The position numbers and the translations under genes are program-made. This document shows, piece by piece, positions 26,586-35,802 of a stretch of DNA of 64,000 bases (position 1 is its first letter; every line of letters begins with the position of its first letter). Source of the DNA: Fibrobacter sp. (GTDB lineage: Bacteria; Fibrobacterota; Fibrobacteria; Fibrobacterales; Fibrobacteraceae); the NCBI GenBank assembly GCA_017550445.1, contig JAFZOV010000102.1, forward strand, positions 1 to 64,000. Direction: 5' to 3'. The notes beneath the pieces were generated by a model. It saw only the letters and a program-made list of their open reading frames with translations. It was not told the DNA's origin and did not search any database.

Positions 26586-27305
26586 ATGAAACACGTAGCA
26601 ATTATTCTGGCAGGTGGTTCCGGTACCCGGATGGGGGGCGCCATGCCCAAGCAATTCCTCTCGTTAATGGACAAGCCTGTTATTGTCTACACGTTGGAAA
26701 ATTTTCAACGCAACGAGAACATTGATGAAATTCTCATCGTTTGCATAAAAGACTGGATCGAACATCTCAAAGAAATCCTGGACGAATTTAAAATTCCTAA
26801 GGTAAAGTGGATTGTAGAAGGCGGAGCAACCGGCCATGATTCCTCGCGAAACGGCATTTTCTTTTTGAAAGACAAGCTAAGCGACGACGATCAGGTGATT
26901 ATTCATGATGCCGCACGCCCCATTTTGCCCCAGCAAGCCATCAATGATATGTTGCGCGTTTCACACGAAAAGGGAAACGCTTCTTTAGCCATTCCTTGCT
27001 ACGAAACGGTGCTGTTTACCGAAGATGGCGGCAAAAGTGGCCTCAACGAACTAGACCGCAGCTCCATTATGCGTGTACAGACCCCGCAAGCCTACAACTA
27101 CAAGCTGATTCGTTCCGTGTATGAAAAAGCCGAAGCAGAAAACAAGCATGACTTTATTTACGCGGACCTTGTTTGCACCCATTATGGCGAACGTATTTAC
27201 TTTTCCAAGGGCTTTACAAACAACATCAAGATAACCCGCAAAGAAGACATTCCCCTTTGCAAGTCCTTAATGAAGTTCAGCGAAGAAGACCTTTTCAATG
27301 CGTAA
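26586..27305 (+). CDS. TarI/ISPD-type cytidylyltransferase, second copy
   Basis: A 239-residue paralogue of the protein at 16700. Motifs are LAGGSGTRMGGAMPKQFL at the start, IHDAARPI in the middle and NIKITRKEDI near the end. Position and wording again suit a polyol-phosphate cytidylyltransferase, although methylerythritol IspD cannot be fully excluded for either copy. The start at 26586 follows CAGGATTTTCA. Its partner gene is an aminotransferase 21 bases downstream, whereas the first copy is paired with an SDR. The two copies are clearly diverged, so they likely activate different substrates (inference). Confidence 0.82.
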   Translation: MKHVAIILAGGSGTRMGGAMPKQFLSLMDKPVIVYTLENFQRNENIDEILIVCIKDWIEHLKEILDEFKIPKVKWIVEGGATGHDSSRNGIFFLKDKLSDDDQVIIHDAARPILPQQAINDMLRVSHEKGNASLAIPCYETVLFTEDGGKSGLNELDRSSIMRVQTPQAYNYKLIRSVYEKAEAENKHDFIYADLVCTHYGERIYFSKGFTNNIKITRKEDIPLCKSLMKFSEEDLFNA

Positions 27306-27326
27306 ATAAGAAAAACGGACAAGATT

Positions 27327-28490
27327 ATGAAAGACTTAAGCACCCGTACATCTCGATTTAGCGACTCCATGATTCGTCAAATGACCCGCATTTCTTTGGA
27401 TTGCGGAGCAATCAATCTTTCACAGGGATTCCCCGACTTTGATCCGCCTAAAGAAATTACGGACCGTTTAAAAACGGTTGCAGACGAAGGTCCTCACCAA
27501 TACGCCGTCACATGGGGCGCTCCGAATTTTAGGGAAGCCTTAGCTAAAAAACAGAGCCACTTTACCGGCCAGCATATCGACCCCATGAAAAACGTAGTGG
27601 TCACCTGCGGCAGTACAGAAGCCATGGTGGCAGCCATGATGGCCGTAACAAATCCCGGAGACAAGGTCGTCCTGTTCTCCCCCTTCTTTGAAAACTACAT
27701 TGCAGACACAATTCTTTGTGGCACCGAGCCCATCTACGTTCCGCTGATTCCTCCCGATTTCAAGTTCAATGTTGACCAACTGGAAAAAGCTATCAGCACC
27801 GAAGGCGTAAAGGCAATACTCGTATGCAACCCTTCTAACCCCAGCGGCAAGGTCTTCACAGAACAAGAACTTCAAATTATCGCAGACCTCGCCATCAAAT
27901 ACGACATTTACGTCATCACCGACGAAGTCTACGAGCACATCATTTACGCTCCCCATAAGCACAAGCATATTTCTACCCTGAAGGGCATGGAAGAAAGGAC
28001 CCTCGTCTGTTCTTCTCTTTCGAAGACATTCTCTATTACAGGCTGGCGCCTCGGCTACGTGATTTCAAGCGAACGCATCATCGACAGGGTCAAGAAAGTC
28101 CACGATTTCTTGACCGTTGGCGCGGCAGCCCCTCTTATGGAAGCGACCGTAGTCGGCTTGAACTTTGGCGACGATTACTACATCGGATTGCAACAGCACT
28201 ACACCCACATGAAAAACCTTTTCACGCAAGGTCTCAAGGACTTGGGAATTCAATTTACAGACCCCCAAGGTGCCTACTTTGTATTGGCAGACATCAGCAA
28301 ATTTGGATATAAAAGCGATGTCGATTTCTGCGTAGACTTAGCTCAGAAAATCGGTGTCGGAGCTGTTCCTGCATCCTGCTTCTTCAAGGAAGACGTGCAC
28401 CACCTTATCCGCCTGCACTTTGCAAAGAAAGATGAGACTTTGAACGCCGCTCTAAACAGGCTTGAAAAGATCAACACCTTAATTAAATAA
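27327..28490 (+). CDS. Class I/II PLP-dependent aminotransferase
   Basis: A 387-residue fold-type I aminotransferase of the aspartate/methionine aminotransferase group. Motifs include INLSQGFPDFDPP at the N-terminus, CNPSNPSGKVF (substrate and cofactor contacts), YVITDEVYEH, and SSLSKTFSITGWRLGY, where the Lys binds PLP and the Arg binds phosphate. It looks full length. It follows the second cytidylyltransferase closely, so it may supply or modify an amino group of the activated compound, but general amino acid metabolism is also possible. The last 12 bases overlap the 3' end of the convergent glycosyltransferase gene. Confidence 0.85.
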   Translation: MKDLSTRTSRFSDSMIRQMTRISLDCGAINLSQGFPDFDPPKEITDRLKTVADEGPHQYAVTWGAPNFREALAKKQSHFTGQHIDPMKNVVVTCGSTEAMVAAMMAVTNPGDKVVLFSPFFENYIADTILCGTEPIYVPLIPPDFKFNVDQLEKAISTEGVKAILVCNPSNPSGKVFTEQELQIIADLAIKYDIYVITDEVYEHIIYAPHKHKHISTLKGMEERTLVCSSLSKTFSITGWRLGYVISSERIIDRVKKVHDFLTVGAAAPLMEATVVGLNFGDDYYIGLQQHYTHMKNLFTQGLKDLGIQFTDPQGAYFVLADISKFGYKSDVDFCVDLAQKIGVGAVPASCFFKEDVHHLIRLHFAKKDETLNAALNRLEKINTLIK

Positions 28491-29309
28491 AGAAAACTTC
28501 AACAAGCGGTAAATCATTCTAGGCGACGTTTTGAACTTAAACGCCATTGCAATCATTTGCCTACGCAATTTTCTATCAGCGGTCATAAAGGCGTTTCTCA
28601 TAACATCGCACGCTATACGATCACGCGACGACTTGTAGCGTTCTAAGAAATCCGGATGCTTCTTGAGCATCAAATTCCATGCTTGCATGTATTTTAAAGG
28701 ATTCACAGAAAGAGAATCACCCTGAATGATATAATCCGCCAGAGGTTCTTCCATGCAATAAATGGAGAACTCTTTTTGTGCACGCACAAGCAATTCGAAT
28801 TCCTGGAATCTCGGCATTTCAGGGTCAAATTTTTCTTGTTTGAAAACCTGGCTTTTGCCTATTAACGTCTGCGTACCAATAGACATCGGCATCACATCTT
28901 TCGACAAAAAGCCCTCTTTAAAATAGTCTGAAACCAGACCCACAATCTTTCCGCCAGACATTCTGTTCATTCTGCAAAATACAATGTCGGCATTTTTTTC
29001 TTGAAGGGTTTTCAATTGCTTTTCAAGCTTGTCCTGATGCCAGATATCGTCGCTATCCTGAAACGCGATATACTCTCCACGGGCATGGTCAATTCCGTTG
29101 TTGCGAGCAACGCATGCTCCGGCATTTTCTTGACGTACATAGACAATTCTATTGTCGTCGAAACTTTTCACCACTTCGCAGGTATTGTCAGAAGAGCCAT
29201 CGTCAACAATAATCAGCTCAAAATCCTTGTACGTTTGACGTAAAATACTTTCAACAGCCTTAGGAAGGATATGCGCCCTGTTATACGACGGGAGAACAAT
29301 AGAGATCAT
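28479..29309 (-). CDS. Glycosyltransferase family 2
   Basis: A 276-residue GT2 enzyme with a GT-A fold that adds a sugar to the lipid-linked repeat at the inner membrane face. Motifs are ISIVLPSYNRAHILPKAVESIL, VDDGSSDNT and FQDSDDIW (the DxD-type metal site). The start is the ATG at 29309: GGAGG lies at 29314-29318, and the ATG overlaps the upstream stop by four bases (ATGA). An in-frame start six codons earlier has no ribosome-binding site. It is the last gene of the minus-strand glycan operon and its stop codon overlaps the convergent aminotransferase. The basic C-terminus may bind membrane. Confidence 0.9.
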   Translation of the reverse strand: MISIVLPSYNRAHILPKAVESILRQTYKDFELIIVDDGSSDNTCEVVKSFDDNRIVYVRQENAGACVARNNGIDHARGEYIAFQDSDDIWHQDKLEKQLKTLQEKNADIVFCRMNRMSGGKIVGLVSDYFKEGFLSKDVMPMSIGTQTLIGKSQVFKQEKFDPEMPRFQEFELLVRAQKEFSIYCMEEPLADYIIQGDSLSVNPLKYMQAWNLMLKKHPDFLERYKSSRDRIACDVMRNAFMTADRKLRRQMIAMAFKFKTSPRMIYRLLKFSLFN

Positions 29310-30502
29310 ACAACCTCCAAATTGCACCGGTTACATATAGCACGGTACATGTTTTCGCTATAGCAAGTTCCTACAATAGAAACATCTTCGAACAATTCGT
29401 TCAGCTGTTTTGTAGAAGTCGTGTCTTCCGCAGCAATTTTTGCAACCAAGCCATCGACATCATTCACCTTATCCGTTACAACGCGTTCATAAGCGTCATT
29501 CAAAGACGAATAAGACAAATAATCAGCCTCGTCAGGAACATAGAATACAATCGGCCTGTTCAACAAGGCATAATCTACACTGCAACTGGAATAATCCGTC
29601 ACAAGGGTATCTGCAGCCATCAACAAATGCTGCACAGATTTCACCTGCTTATCGCCGAGCACCTGGAAATGGCGATTGTCAGATTCCATCGCAAACTGAG
29701 TCAGCGGATGCAACTTGACCAAGAAAAGAATATTTTCGCTCTTCAAGTAGTCCTGGAATTTTTCACTTGACGAAAGATCCTTCAAAATATCTTTCACCAC
29801 ATCCCTATGCGTATTGGGACTCACGCGATATGTCGGCATGTAAAGGACAACCTTCGAACACGAATCAAAATCTATGCCCGAAACCAAAGATGCTCTCTCT
29901 ATTTTTTCACGGAACAAGTCGTTACGAGGTTGCCCCGTTATGACAATGGAATCACGTTTGACATCGAACTGTTCCATCACGCGTTCCGCCGTATATTCCG
30001 ATGTCCCCAAGGAAACATCACGACCAACCCAATTGAATATCGAATCTACAACCCTTTTTATTTTCAATTTGAGGCCGGAATAATTTTCATTATAAATCTT
30101 CTTAAATCCGCCAACACCGTGCCACAAAGCCACAATTTTTGCGCCCCCCACCAAAGGAATCACGCCAAAATCATCCAAGCCGTTTGTCATAATGGCAACC
30201 CCGCAGCGAAGGGATGTCATCACCCCCTTAAACGAAGAACTAAGATAAGCCTCATAACCCAATTCCCGCACCTTGCAGGCCACCGATTCTTCACGAGTAA
30301 GCCAAACACAACGGATGTTCGGATGATTCTTGCTCACGTATTCAAATAGGAACTTGGCGTTATCATCGTATTTTTTTCCCATCCAGCAACCAAACACCCA
30401 AAGCGTCTTGTCGCGAAAAGGAATCAATTTCAAAATACGGAAAAAAACACCCATTACAGGCAACGAAATCTTACGCCATTCAAAATACTTAGGCAACTTC
30501 AT
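29306..30502 (-). CDS. CDP-glycerol/ribitol glycerophosphotransferase-like, second copy
   Basis: A 398-residue TagB/TagF-family protein. Key blocks are ALWHGVGGFKKIY (about residues 126-138; the His is essential in the family), YMPTYRVSPN, FLVKLHPL, and LVTDYSSCSVDYALLNRPIVFYV (about 305-327). The N-terminal segment is basic and hydrophobic (LPVMGVFFRILKLIPFRDKTLW), suited to membrane association. It differs much from the copy at 24206. Two such transferases with different sequences may act as primase and polymerase, as TagB and TagF do, or on two different polyols (inference). It lies seven bases after the GT32 gene. Confidence 0.88.
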   Translation of the reverse strand: MKLPKYFEWRKISLPVMGVFFRILKLIPFRDKTLWVFGCWMGKKYDDNAKFLFEYVSKNHPNIRCVWLTREESVACKVRELGYEAYLSSSFKGVMTSLRCGVAIMTNGLDDFGVIPLVGGAKIVALWHGVGGFKKIYNENYSGLKLKIKRVVDSIFNWVGRDVSLGTSEYTAERVMEQFDVKRDSIVITGQPRNDLFREKIERASLVSGIDFDSCSKVVLYMPTYRVSPNTHRDVVKDILKDLSSSEKFQDYLKSENILFLVKLHPLTQFAMESDNRHFQVLGDKQVKSVQHLLMAADTLVTDYSSCSVDYALLNRPIVFYVPDEADYLSYSSLNDAYERVVTDKVNDVDGLVAKIAAEDTTSTKQLNELFEDVSIVGTCYSENMYRAICNRCNLEVV

Positions 30503-30509
30503 ACAGCAA

Positions 30510-31340
30510 TCAGACTTTCCAATTCACTCTTGCAGCACGCTTATTGTTCTTGATTTTCGCGCTGCGTTTCGAATACAGCACTACAGCCCACATCGGAAGC
30601 AAAAGATAAACCCATTTCTTCACAAAGCCAAACGAGAATATCGTCTTTCTACAGAATTTTTTCCAGAAATAGGATTCCATCACTTCTTCAAGAACCGGAT
30701 TTTTCGCGCCGACATTGCGCCAACTCCCATTCTGTTCATGCACGCACACATTGCAGCCATCGTACGTGTTAATCATAAAGTACGAATCCGGATAAATCAC
30801 CAAATCTTCAAACACATTCGGTTTTCCGTCAAAGCGCACAAGCTCATCTTTGTAACCGTACTTCTGAATAAAGATATGTGTCATAATGCAAGAATTCGGC
30901 GTCATGTCATTTTGGCCGTTAACTACAAAATGGCGATTCTCGTAGTAATCCAAGCAGGACTTCAAAAACGGATGATGCGCTTCCGCTCCGATAATATGGG
31001 TCGAAATCTGGTCAGTAAATTCCGTTCCCAAAAAGAGTCTGTTTTCAAGGAACGGATCAAGCGTTGAATAGAAAACGACATCGGTATCTAAATAAATGCC
31101 ACCGAATTTTTCCAAGACCCACAACCTGAAGAAATCCGAAACGAACGCCCACTTTTTCTGTTCGTACGCTTCCTTAGCGTACACAAATTCTTCTATCGGC
31201 AAGTTCGATTCGTTCCATTCGACAATTTCATAATCAGGCAAAACCTTTTTCCAGGTTTGCAAGCAACGCTCTATATTCTCAGGCTTCGCCGCATCTTTCT
31301 TACTAGAAATCCAAATATAATGAATTTTCTTGGGAATCAT
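30510..31340 (-). CDS. Glycosyltransferase family 32-like (DXD sugar transferase)
   Basis: A 276-residue protein of the Gly_transf_sug/GT32 group found in capsule and O-antigen loci. It opens IPKKIHYIWISSKK, and carries WAFVSDFFRLWVLEKFGGIYLDTDVVF at about residues 74-100, where the DxD motif binds the metal and nucleotide sugar. A C-terminal hydrophobic stretch (KKWVYLLLPMWAVVLY) followed by basic residues probably anchors it in the membrane. The start codon abuts the stop of the upstream GT2 gene. The donor and acceptor cannot be deduced from sequence. Confidence 0.87.
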   Translation of the reverse strand: MIPKKIHYIWISSKKDAAKPENIERCLQTWKKVLPDYEIVEWNESNLPIEEFVYAKEAYEQKKWAFVSDFFRLWVLEKFGGIYLDTDVVFYSTLDPFLENRLFLGTEFTDQISTHIIGAEAHHPFLKSCLDYYENRHFVVNGQNDMTPNSCIMTHIFIQKYGYKDELVRFDGKPNVFEDLVIYPDSYFMINTYDGCNVCVHEQNGSWRNVGAKNPVLEEVMESYFWKKFCRKTIFSFGFVKKWVYLLLPMWAVVLYSKRSAKIKNNKRAARVNWKV

Positions 31341-32258
31341 TTACACACTCCGCATCACCCCGAAATACTTACGGGTATTCTTAAAAATGTATGGAGACAG
31401 CCAATGCAAGAGAATCATCACCTTAAGAGCAAAAGATACCGACTTGGATAAATTCTTTTTCGTATAACGGACTTTAGATATCTCAGACTGAATTATAGAA
31501 AAAGAACCATAACGGAGGACATCATCCATTTTGCCGCGCCCTCCGCGAATAAGATGCATCACCCTCGGTCCCTCAATCAGCCTACGCTTCAAGCCAGCCT
31601 TAGCCATACGCCATTGCATATCCGTTTCTTCATAATACAAGAAAAAGTTTTCGTCAAAGCGCGCCAGCTCAGACTTTTTCACAAACAAGTCCGCGCCGAC
31701 AACAAAATCCACATCGCCGACAAACTTCTTATAAACCGGAATCGGGCGAAGCTTCGAAAAATCCATGTGCAGGAACTTCATCACATTCTTCACCGCAAAC
31801 GCAGCTAAGTGATGCGCCATGGCCTTCAACAGTTTTCCCTTTTCCGGGAACTTCCCATGCGACTCCGTAAGCACGCCTTCGGCATCGACCAAGTTGCAGC
31901 CCAATGCTCCCAGGTTTTCGCTTTCATGAGCCTTCCAATAATCACGAAATTCCTTAATTGCGTTGTTCAGCAGCAAGGTATCGCTATTCAGATAAAAAAT
32001 AAATTCGCCCTTGGCGACGTCAAGACCACGATTGTTGGCCGTGCCAAACCCAAGATTCGCCCTGTTTTCGACAAGAACCACCTGCGGGAATTCATTGCGT
32101 ACCATTTCTACGGAGCCGTCTTCCGACCCGTTGTCAGAAACAATGACCTCAAAAGAAACATCTTTCGTCTGTTCAAATACAGAGCGCAAACAATTACGCA
32201 GCAAGTCGCACGTTTTGTAATTGACAATGATGACAGAGACTTCTACCGCAGAATTCAT
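31341..32258 (-). CDS. Glycosyltransferase family 2, rhamnosyltransferase-like
   Basis: A 305-residue GT2 enzyme. Motifs are VSVIIVNYKTCDLLRNCLRS, VSDNGSEDGSVEM, LGFGTANNRG and FYLNSDTLLL, the pattern of WbbL/RfbF-type rhamnosyl- and related transferases. A later ETDMQWRMAKAG block is also typical and contributes to catalysis. It overlaps the upstream polymerase-like gene by four bases and abuts the GT32 gene. It should act on the growing lipid-linked oligosaccharide. Calling the donor dTDP-rhamnose would be a guess. Confidence 0.87.
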   Translation of the reverse strand: MNSAVEVSVIIVNYKTCDLLRNCLRSVFEQTKDVSFEVIVSDNGSEDGSVEMVRNEFPQVVLVENRANLGFGTANNRGLDVAKGEFIFYLNSDTLLLNNAIKEFRDYWKAHESENLGALGCNLVDAEGVLTESHGKFPEKGKLLKAMAHHLAAFAVKNVMKFLHMDFSKLRPIPVYKKFVGDVDFVVGADLFVKKSELARFDENFFLYYEETDMQWRMAKAGLKRRLIEGPRVMHLIRGGRGKMDDVLRYGSFSIIQSEISKVRYTKKNLSKSVSFALKVMILLHWLSPYIFKNTRKYFGVMRSV

Positions 32259-33553
32259 TCCTCGGCATCCTCCTCTTCTTCACCTTCATCTTGTTTGCGC
32301 ATCTTTTCAAAGTAGGCGTTATATTCGCTTTCCAATTCTTCACGACGGTCAAACTTGCTTTGAATATGGCCCATGCAGAACCAGTAAAGGAACGGCTGCA
32401 AGGTTCCCAGTTCCCACACGGCCGCGCCAAGCATCGCCACCAAGCAAAAGCACAATGCGCAAACTTCAAAAAACGCGTACTTGAAAATTCGGAAACCATT
32501 CAATATTGAATAAGCGCAAATGGCAAGTAACAAAGACACACCAAAGAAACCCAATTCCGCAGTAACACGCACATAATCACTATCGGGGATTCCTAAATAA
32601 CCTTCTTCAACAGCACCGTGACCAAAACGCCCTAGACCGCTCCCAAAAAAAGACAGCCTTTCAATAAATCTGTCAAAAAGAGCAAATCTATCGCCAACCA
32701 TATTTCCATCATAATTAATGGAACGATTTAAAACGTATTCAACAAAATCGACATCCAAATAGTTCATCACGAGCAGGAATATTCCCGTTCCGAAGATACC
32801 GGCACAAAGCCACAAAGAATACAGCAGATTTCGCGACGGCAAACTCTTAATAGTTGCATACGCCGTAAGTGCGACAAAGAACAATATGCAAAAAGCAATC
32901 GAAACACGCTGTTGCGCAAAGAACAGGCAAAAGAAGCTCAATGCAAAACAGGCCAAGTCAAATTTCCTGTAGCATTCGTCTATCACGATTTTTTTAGCGG
33001 AATACATGAACAAGAACAGCGACGAATAACCGATAAAATAGGAATGAGGCCAGAACGACGACATTCTCGTAAATTCGTACAACAGTTTGCCCGACAATGC
33101 ATTGACGTCAGAATCAAAGTTGGACCAAATAACTTCAGCCTTGTACGCTACATAAAAATAGGGCTGGAAAAAGTAGAAATACACGCCACACACCATCGCA
33201 AAGAAAAGCGGGGCCCTAAAATTTTCAAAAAATTCGTCCGTCTTGAATTTTTCGCTGCGGGCAATAAAATAGAACAGCATCGGGACAATCTGGCCTCGGA
33301 TTCCCAAGTAATACAATCGTCCCGGGTACGTGTATTCTACAAAAAAGTAACTAACCAGGCTATACAGAAGAAGAACAAAGACCAACCCATCGAACAATTT
33401 CCAACGGATGGTCGACACGCAAATCAACGTTGCCGCAACAACACACAATATTAAAACGGAAGATACATCCTTGACACCAAACATCAAACTTGCTGCAATG
33501 GCAACAAGAAACCAATAATAGTGTTTAATGACGTTGGTAAGCAGCCTTTCCAA
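32255..33553 (-). CDS. O-antigen polymerase/ligase-like membrane protein
   Basis: A 432-residue polytopic protein with about 10-11 hydrophobic helices and a larger extracytoplasmic loop holding FGSGLGRFGHG, in the manner of Wzy polymerases and O-antigen ligases. It ends in a very acidic tail (DEGEEEEDAEE). The start is TTG at 33553, with AAGGGGAA a few bases upstream; no suitable ATG exists near it. Position between glycosyltransferases and the TagA-like gene supports a polymerase for the locus repeat. Wzy proteins vary so much that the assignment rests on topology and place. Confidence 0.78.
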   Translation of the reverse strand: MERLLTNVIKHYYWFLVAIAASLMFGVKDVSSVLILCVVAATLICVSTIRWKLFDGLVFVLLLYSLVSYFFVEYTYPGRLYYLGIRGQIVPMLFYFIARSEKFKTDEFFENFRAPLFFAMVCGVYFYFFQPYFYVAYKAEVIWSNFDSDVNALSGKLLYEFTRMSSFWPHSYFIGYSSLFLFMYSAKKIVIDECYRKFDLACFALSFFCLFFAQQRVSIAFCILFFVALTAYATIKSLPSRNLLYSLWLCAGIFGTGIFLLVMNYLDVDFVEYVLNRSINYDGNMVGDRFALFDRFIERLSFFGSGLGRFGHGAVEEGYLGIPDSDYVRVTAELGFFGVSLLLAICAYSILNGFRIFKYAFFEVCALCFCLVAMLGAAVWELGTLQPFLYWFCMGHIQSKFDRREELESEYNAYFEKMRKQDEGEEEEDAEE

Positions 33554-33571
33554 AAGTTTTCCCCTTGGAAA

Positions 33572-34321
33572 TTACTTTATCTGTTTTCTATACTTCCACA
33601 GCAGCATAAGAAAACGCCAATCCCTCAAGACGTATCTCTTGAACATTCGGCCAGGTTCCTGCCACATGCGGTAGAACCATTCGAGACCACAGTTCGACAT
33701 CCATCGAGGAGCTCTTTTCTTACGGCCCGCTACAAAATCAAGACTTGCTCCAATTCCAAGGCTCAGCGGAATGTGCCACCGGTCCTTATTTTGCGAAATC
33801 AAGATTTCCTGTTTTGGGCAACCAAGGGCTACGGCCAAGATATCCGGTTCGGTCAGGGCCAGGCGACGATCGACTTCGGCCATCTGAGCAGGATCATTTT
33901 CAAAACCCTTTGCAGGCGAATAACAACCTACCACGCGAAGCTTCGGATACTTCTTTTCCAAATTTCGAGCTGCTTTGCGCGCAACGCCTTCATTGGCACC
34001 CAGGAAAAAAATTCTATAGCCCTTTTTAGCGGCCATTCCGCAAAGCTCCGGCAAAAAATCGGAACCTGAAATTTTCTCCTTTATCTTGTCCCCATAAAAT
34101 TTGGAAAACCATACAATGGGCATGCCATCTGCCAAAACAAGGTCAGCCTTTTCATAGGCATCGCGCAACCCACTGTTCTTTTCCAACAAGACCAAATGGT
34201 CTACATTCGGCGTCGCAACAAAAGCACACTTCTTCTGTCTGATTAAATCTTCTGCAGCAGAGACAGCCTCACTCATCGTGAGGTTATCCACAGACACATT
34301 TAAAAAACGAACTTTTGACAT
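33572..34321 (-). CDS. WecG/TagA/CpsF-family glycosyltransferase (GT26)
   Basis: A 249-residue GT26 enzyme. Conserved blocks are FVATPNVDHLVLL (about residues 34-46), DLVLADGMPIVW with the catalytic Asp, FFLGANEGVA, and ALGCPKQEI. TagA adds N-acetylmannosamine to undecaprenyl-PP-GlcNAc at the start of wall teichoic acid linkage synthesis; WecG adds ManNAc uronate in enterobacterial antigen. Here it may add the second sugar of the lipid-linked unit. Its presence beside TagB/F-like and TagD-like proteins strengthens the teichoic-acid-like reading of the locus. The C-terminus is basic, for membrane contact. Confidence 0.9.
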   Translation of the reverse strand: MSKVRFLNVSVDNLTMSEAVSAAEDLIRQKKCAFVATPNVDHLVLLEKNSGLRDAYEKADLVLADGMPIVWFSKFYGDKIKEKISGSDFLPELCGMAAKKGYRIFFLGANEGVARKAARNLEKKYPKLRVVGCYSPAKGFENDPAQMAEVDRRLALTEPDILAVALGCPKQEILISQNKDRWHIPLSLGIGASLDFVAGRKKRAPRWMSNCGLEWFYRMWQEPGRMFKRYVLRDWRFLMLLWKYRKQIK

Positions 34322-34332
34322 TGCGAAAAATT

Positions 34333-35703
34333 TTACTCCGCTTTCCCCTTACCAATGCTTGACACTTCGAAACCGATCTTGCGAAGAGCGTCTGCATCCA
34401 GGATATTGCGGCCGTCGAATACGAAGGCAGGCTTGGCCATGCCCTTGTAAATGCGGTTCCAATCCAATTCTGCAAAGCACTTCCATTCGGTACAGACCAC
34501 CACGGCATGAGCGCCTTCGGCGGCCTTGTACGGATCCTCCTCGAACTGAACCTGGTCAAGCACGTCCTTCAAATCGCGCTTGGCATCAGGAATAGCCTTC
34601 GGATCGGTAACGACCGGCAGTGCATGTTCGGCAAGCAAGTCACGCACAACCAGGTTTGCAGGGCTTTCGCGGGTGTCACCGGTATTAGCCTTGAAGGCGA
34701 AACCGAACACGGCGATTTTTTTGCTTGCAATGGTGTTGAACATGGTTTCGAGCATGCGATCCACCACACGGTGAGTCTGCCATTCATTGATTTTCACCAC
34801 CGATTCCCAGTAGGCGGCCACTTCGGGCAGTCCATAGTAACCGCACAGGTACACGAGGTTCAAAATGTCTTTCTTGAAGCAAGATCCGCCAAAGCCAATA
34901 GATGCCTTGAGGAACTTGGGACCGATACGGCGGTCCTTGCCCATGACGTAGGCAACTTCGTCCACGTCGGCGCCAGTCTTTTCGCAGAGGGCGCTAATCG
35001 AATTAATCGAGCTGATTCGCTGGGCCAAGAAGGCATTAGCGGTCAGCTTCGTGAGTTCGGAACTCCAAAGATTCGTTGTCAGAATGCGGTCACGCGGCAC
35101 CCAGTGGGCATACACGTCCACCAGCTTCTGGCAGGCGGCAAGGCCCGATTCCGTCTGGTGGCTACCGATAAGCACGCGGTCCGGTTCAAACAAGTCGTTA
35201 ATGGCGGTACCTTCGGCCAAGAATTCCGGGTTCGAAAGCACTTCGAAGTGCAGGCCCTTGTCGTTAGAATTCAGGATTCGTTCCATGGCAGCAGCGGTAC
35301 GCACCGGAAGCGTGGACTTTTCCACGATAATCTTGCCTTCGTCGGCGATTTCCAAGATATTGCGGGCGGTCTTTTCCCAGTACTGCAAGTCAGAAGCCTT
35401 GCCGGCACCATGGCCAAACGTCTTGGTCGGGGTATTCACAGAAACAAAGATAATATCAGCTTCTTTAATGGCTGCCGGAATGTCCGTGCTAAAGAAGAGG
35501 TTGCGACCACGGGCGCGCTTCACCACATCGTCGAGGCCGGGTTCAAAAATCGGAAGATTGTCGCTGTTCCAGGCGTCAATACGGGCCTGGTTGATATCGA
35601 CTACGGTCACCTTGACATCGGGGCACTTGTCGGCAATAACGGTCATAGTGGGGCCACCGACGTAGCCCGCGCCAATGCAAAGAATCTTGGTATTGTAACT
35701 CAT
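34333..35703 (-). CDS. ugd: UDP-glucose 6-dehydrogenase
   Basis: A 456-residue enzyme that oxidises UDP-glucose to UDP-glucuronate with two NAD+. I chose the ATG at 35703 ([20 protein letters not shown]), because the nucleotide-binding strand then lies at the N-terminus; a start at 35733 adds ten residues. The Rossmann motif is GAGYVG and the catalytic Cys is in [11 protein letters not shown]. The wording [23 protein letters not shown] and the Cys block resemble the longer animal-type enzymes more than the shorter E. coli Ugd. It is the first gene of the minus-strand glycan operon and supplies a uronic acid for it. A direct repeat lies upstream (35803-35820). Confidence 0.92.
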   Translation of the reverse strand: MSYNTKILCIGAGYVGGPTMTVIADKCPDVKVTVVDINQARIDAWNSDNLPIFEPGLDDVVKRARGRNLFFSTDIPAAIKEADIIFVSVNTPTKTFGHGAGKASDLQYWEKTARNILEIADEGKIIVEKSTLPVRTAAAMERILNSNDKGLHFEVLSNPEFLAEGTAINDLFEPDRVLIGSHQTESGLAACQKLVDVYAHWVPRDRILTTNLWSSELTKLTANAFLAQRISSINSISALCEKTGADVDEVAYVMGKDRRIGPKFLKASIGFGGSCFKKDILNLVYLCGYYGLPEVAAYWESVVKINEWQTHRVVDRMLETMFNTIASKKIAVFGFAFKANTGDTRESPANLVVRDLLAEHALPVVTDPKAIPDAKRDLKDVLDQVQFEEDPYKAAEGAHAVVVCTEWKCFAELDWNRIYKGMAKPAFVFDGRNILDADALRKIGFEVSSIGKGKAE

Positions 35704-35802
35704 AGTGTGCCCAAATTTAGCAAAATACCGCACTTCTGACCTAGATTATAACTAAAGAATACCCCGATGGGCGCTTTCGTAAGGTTTATATTAGAACTTT
35801 CC

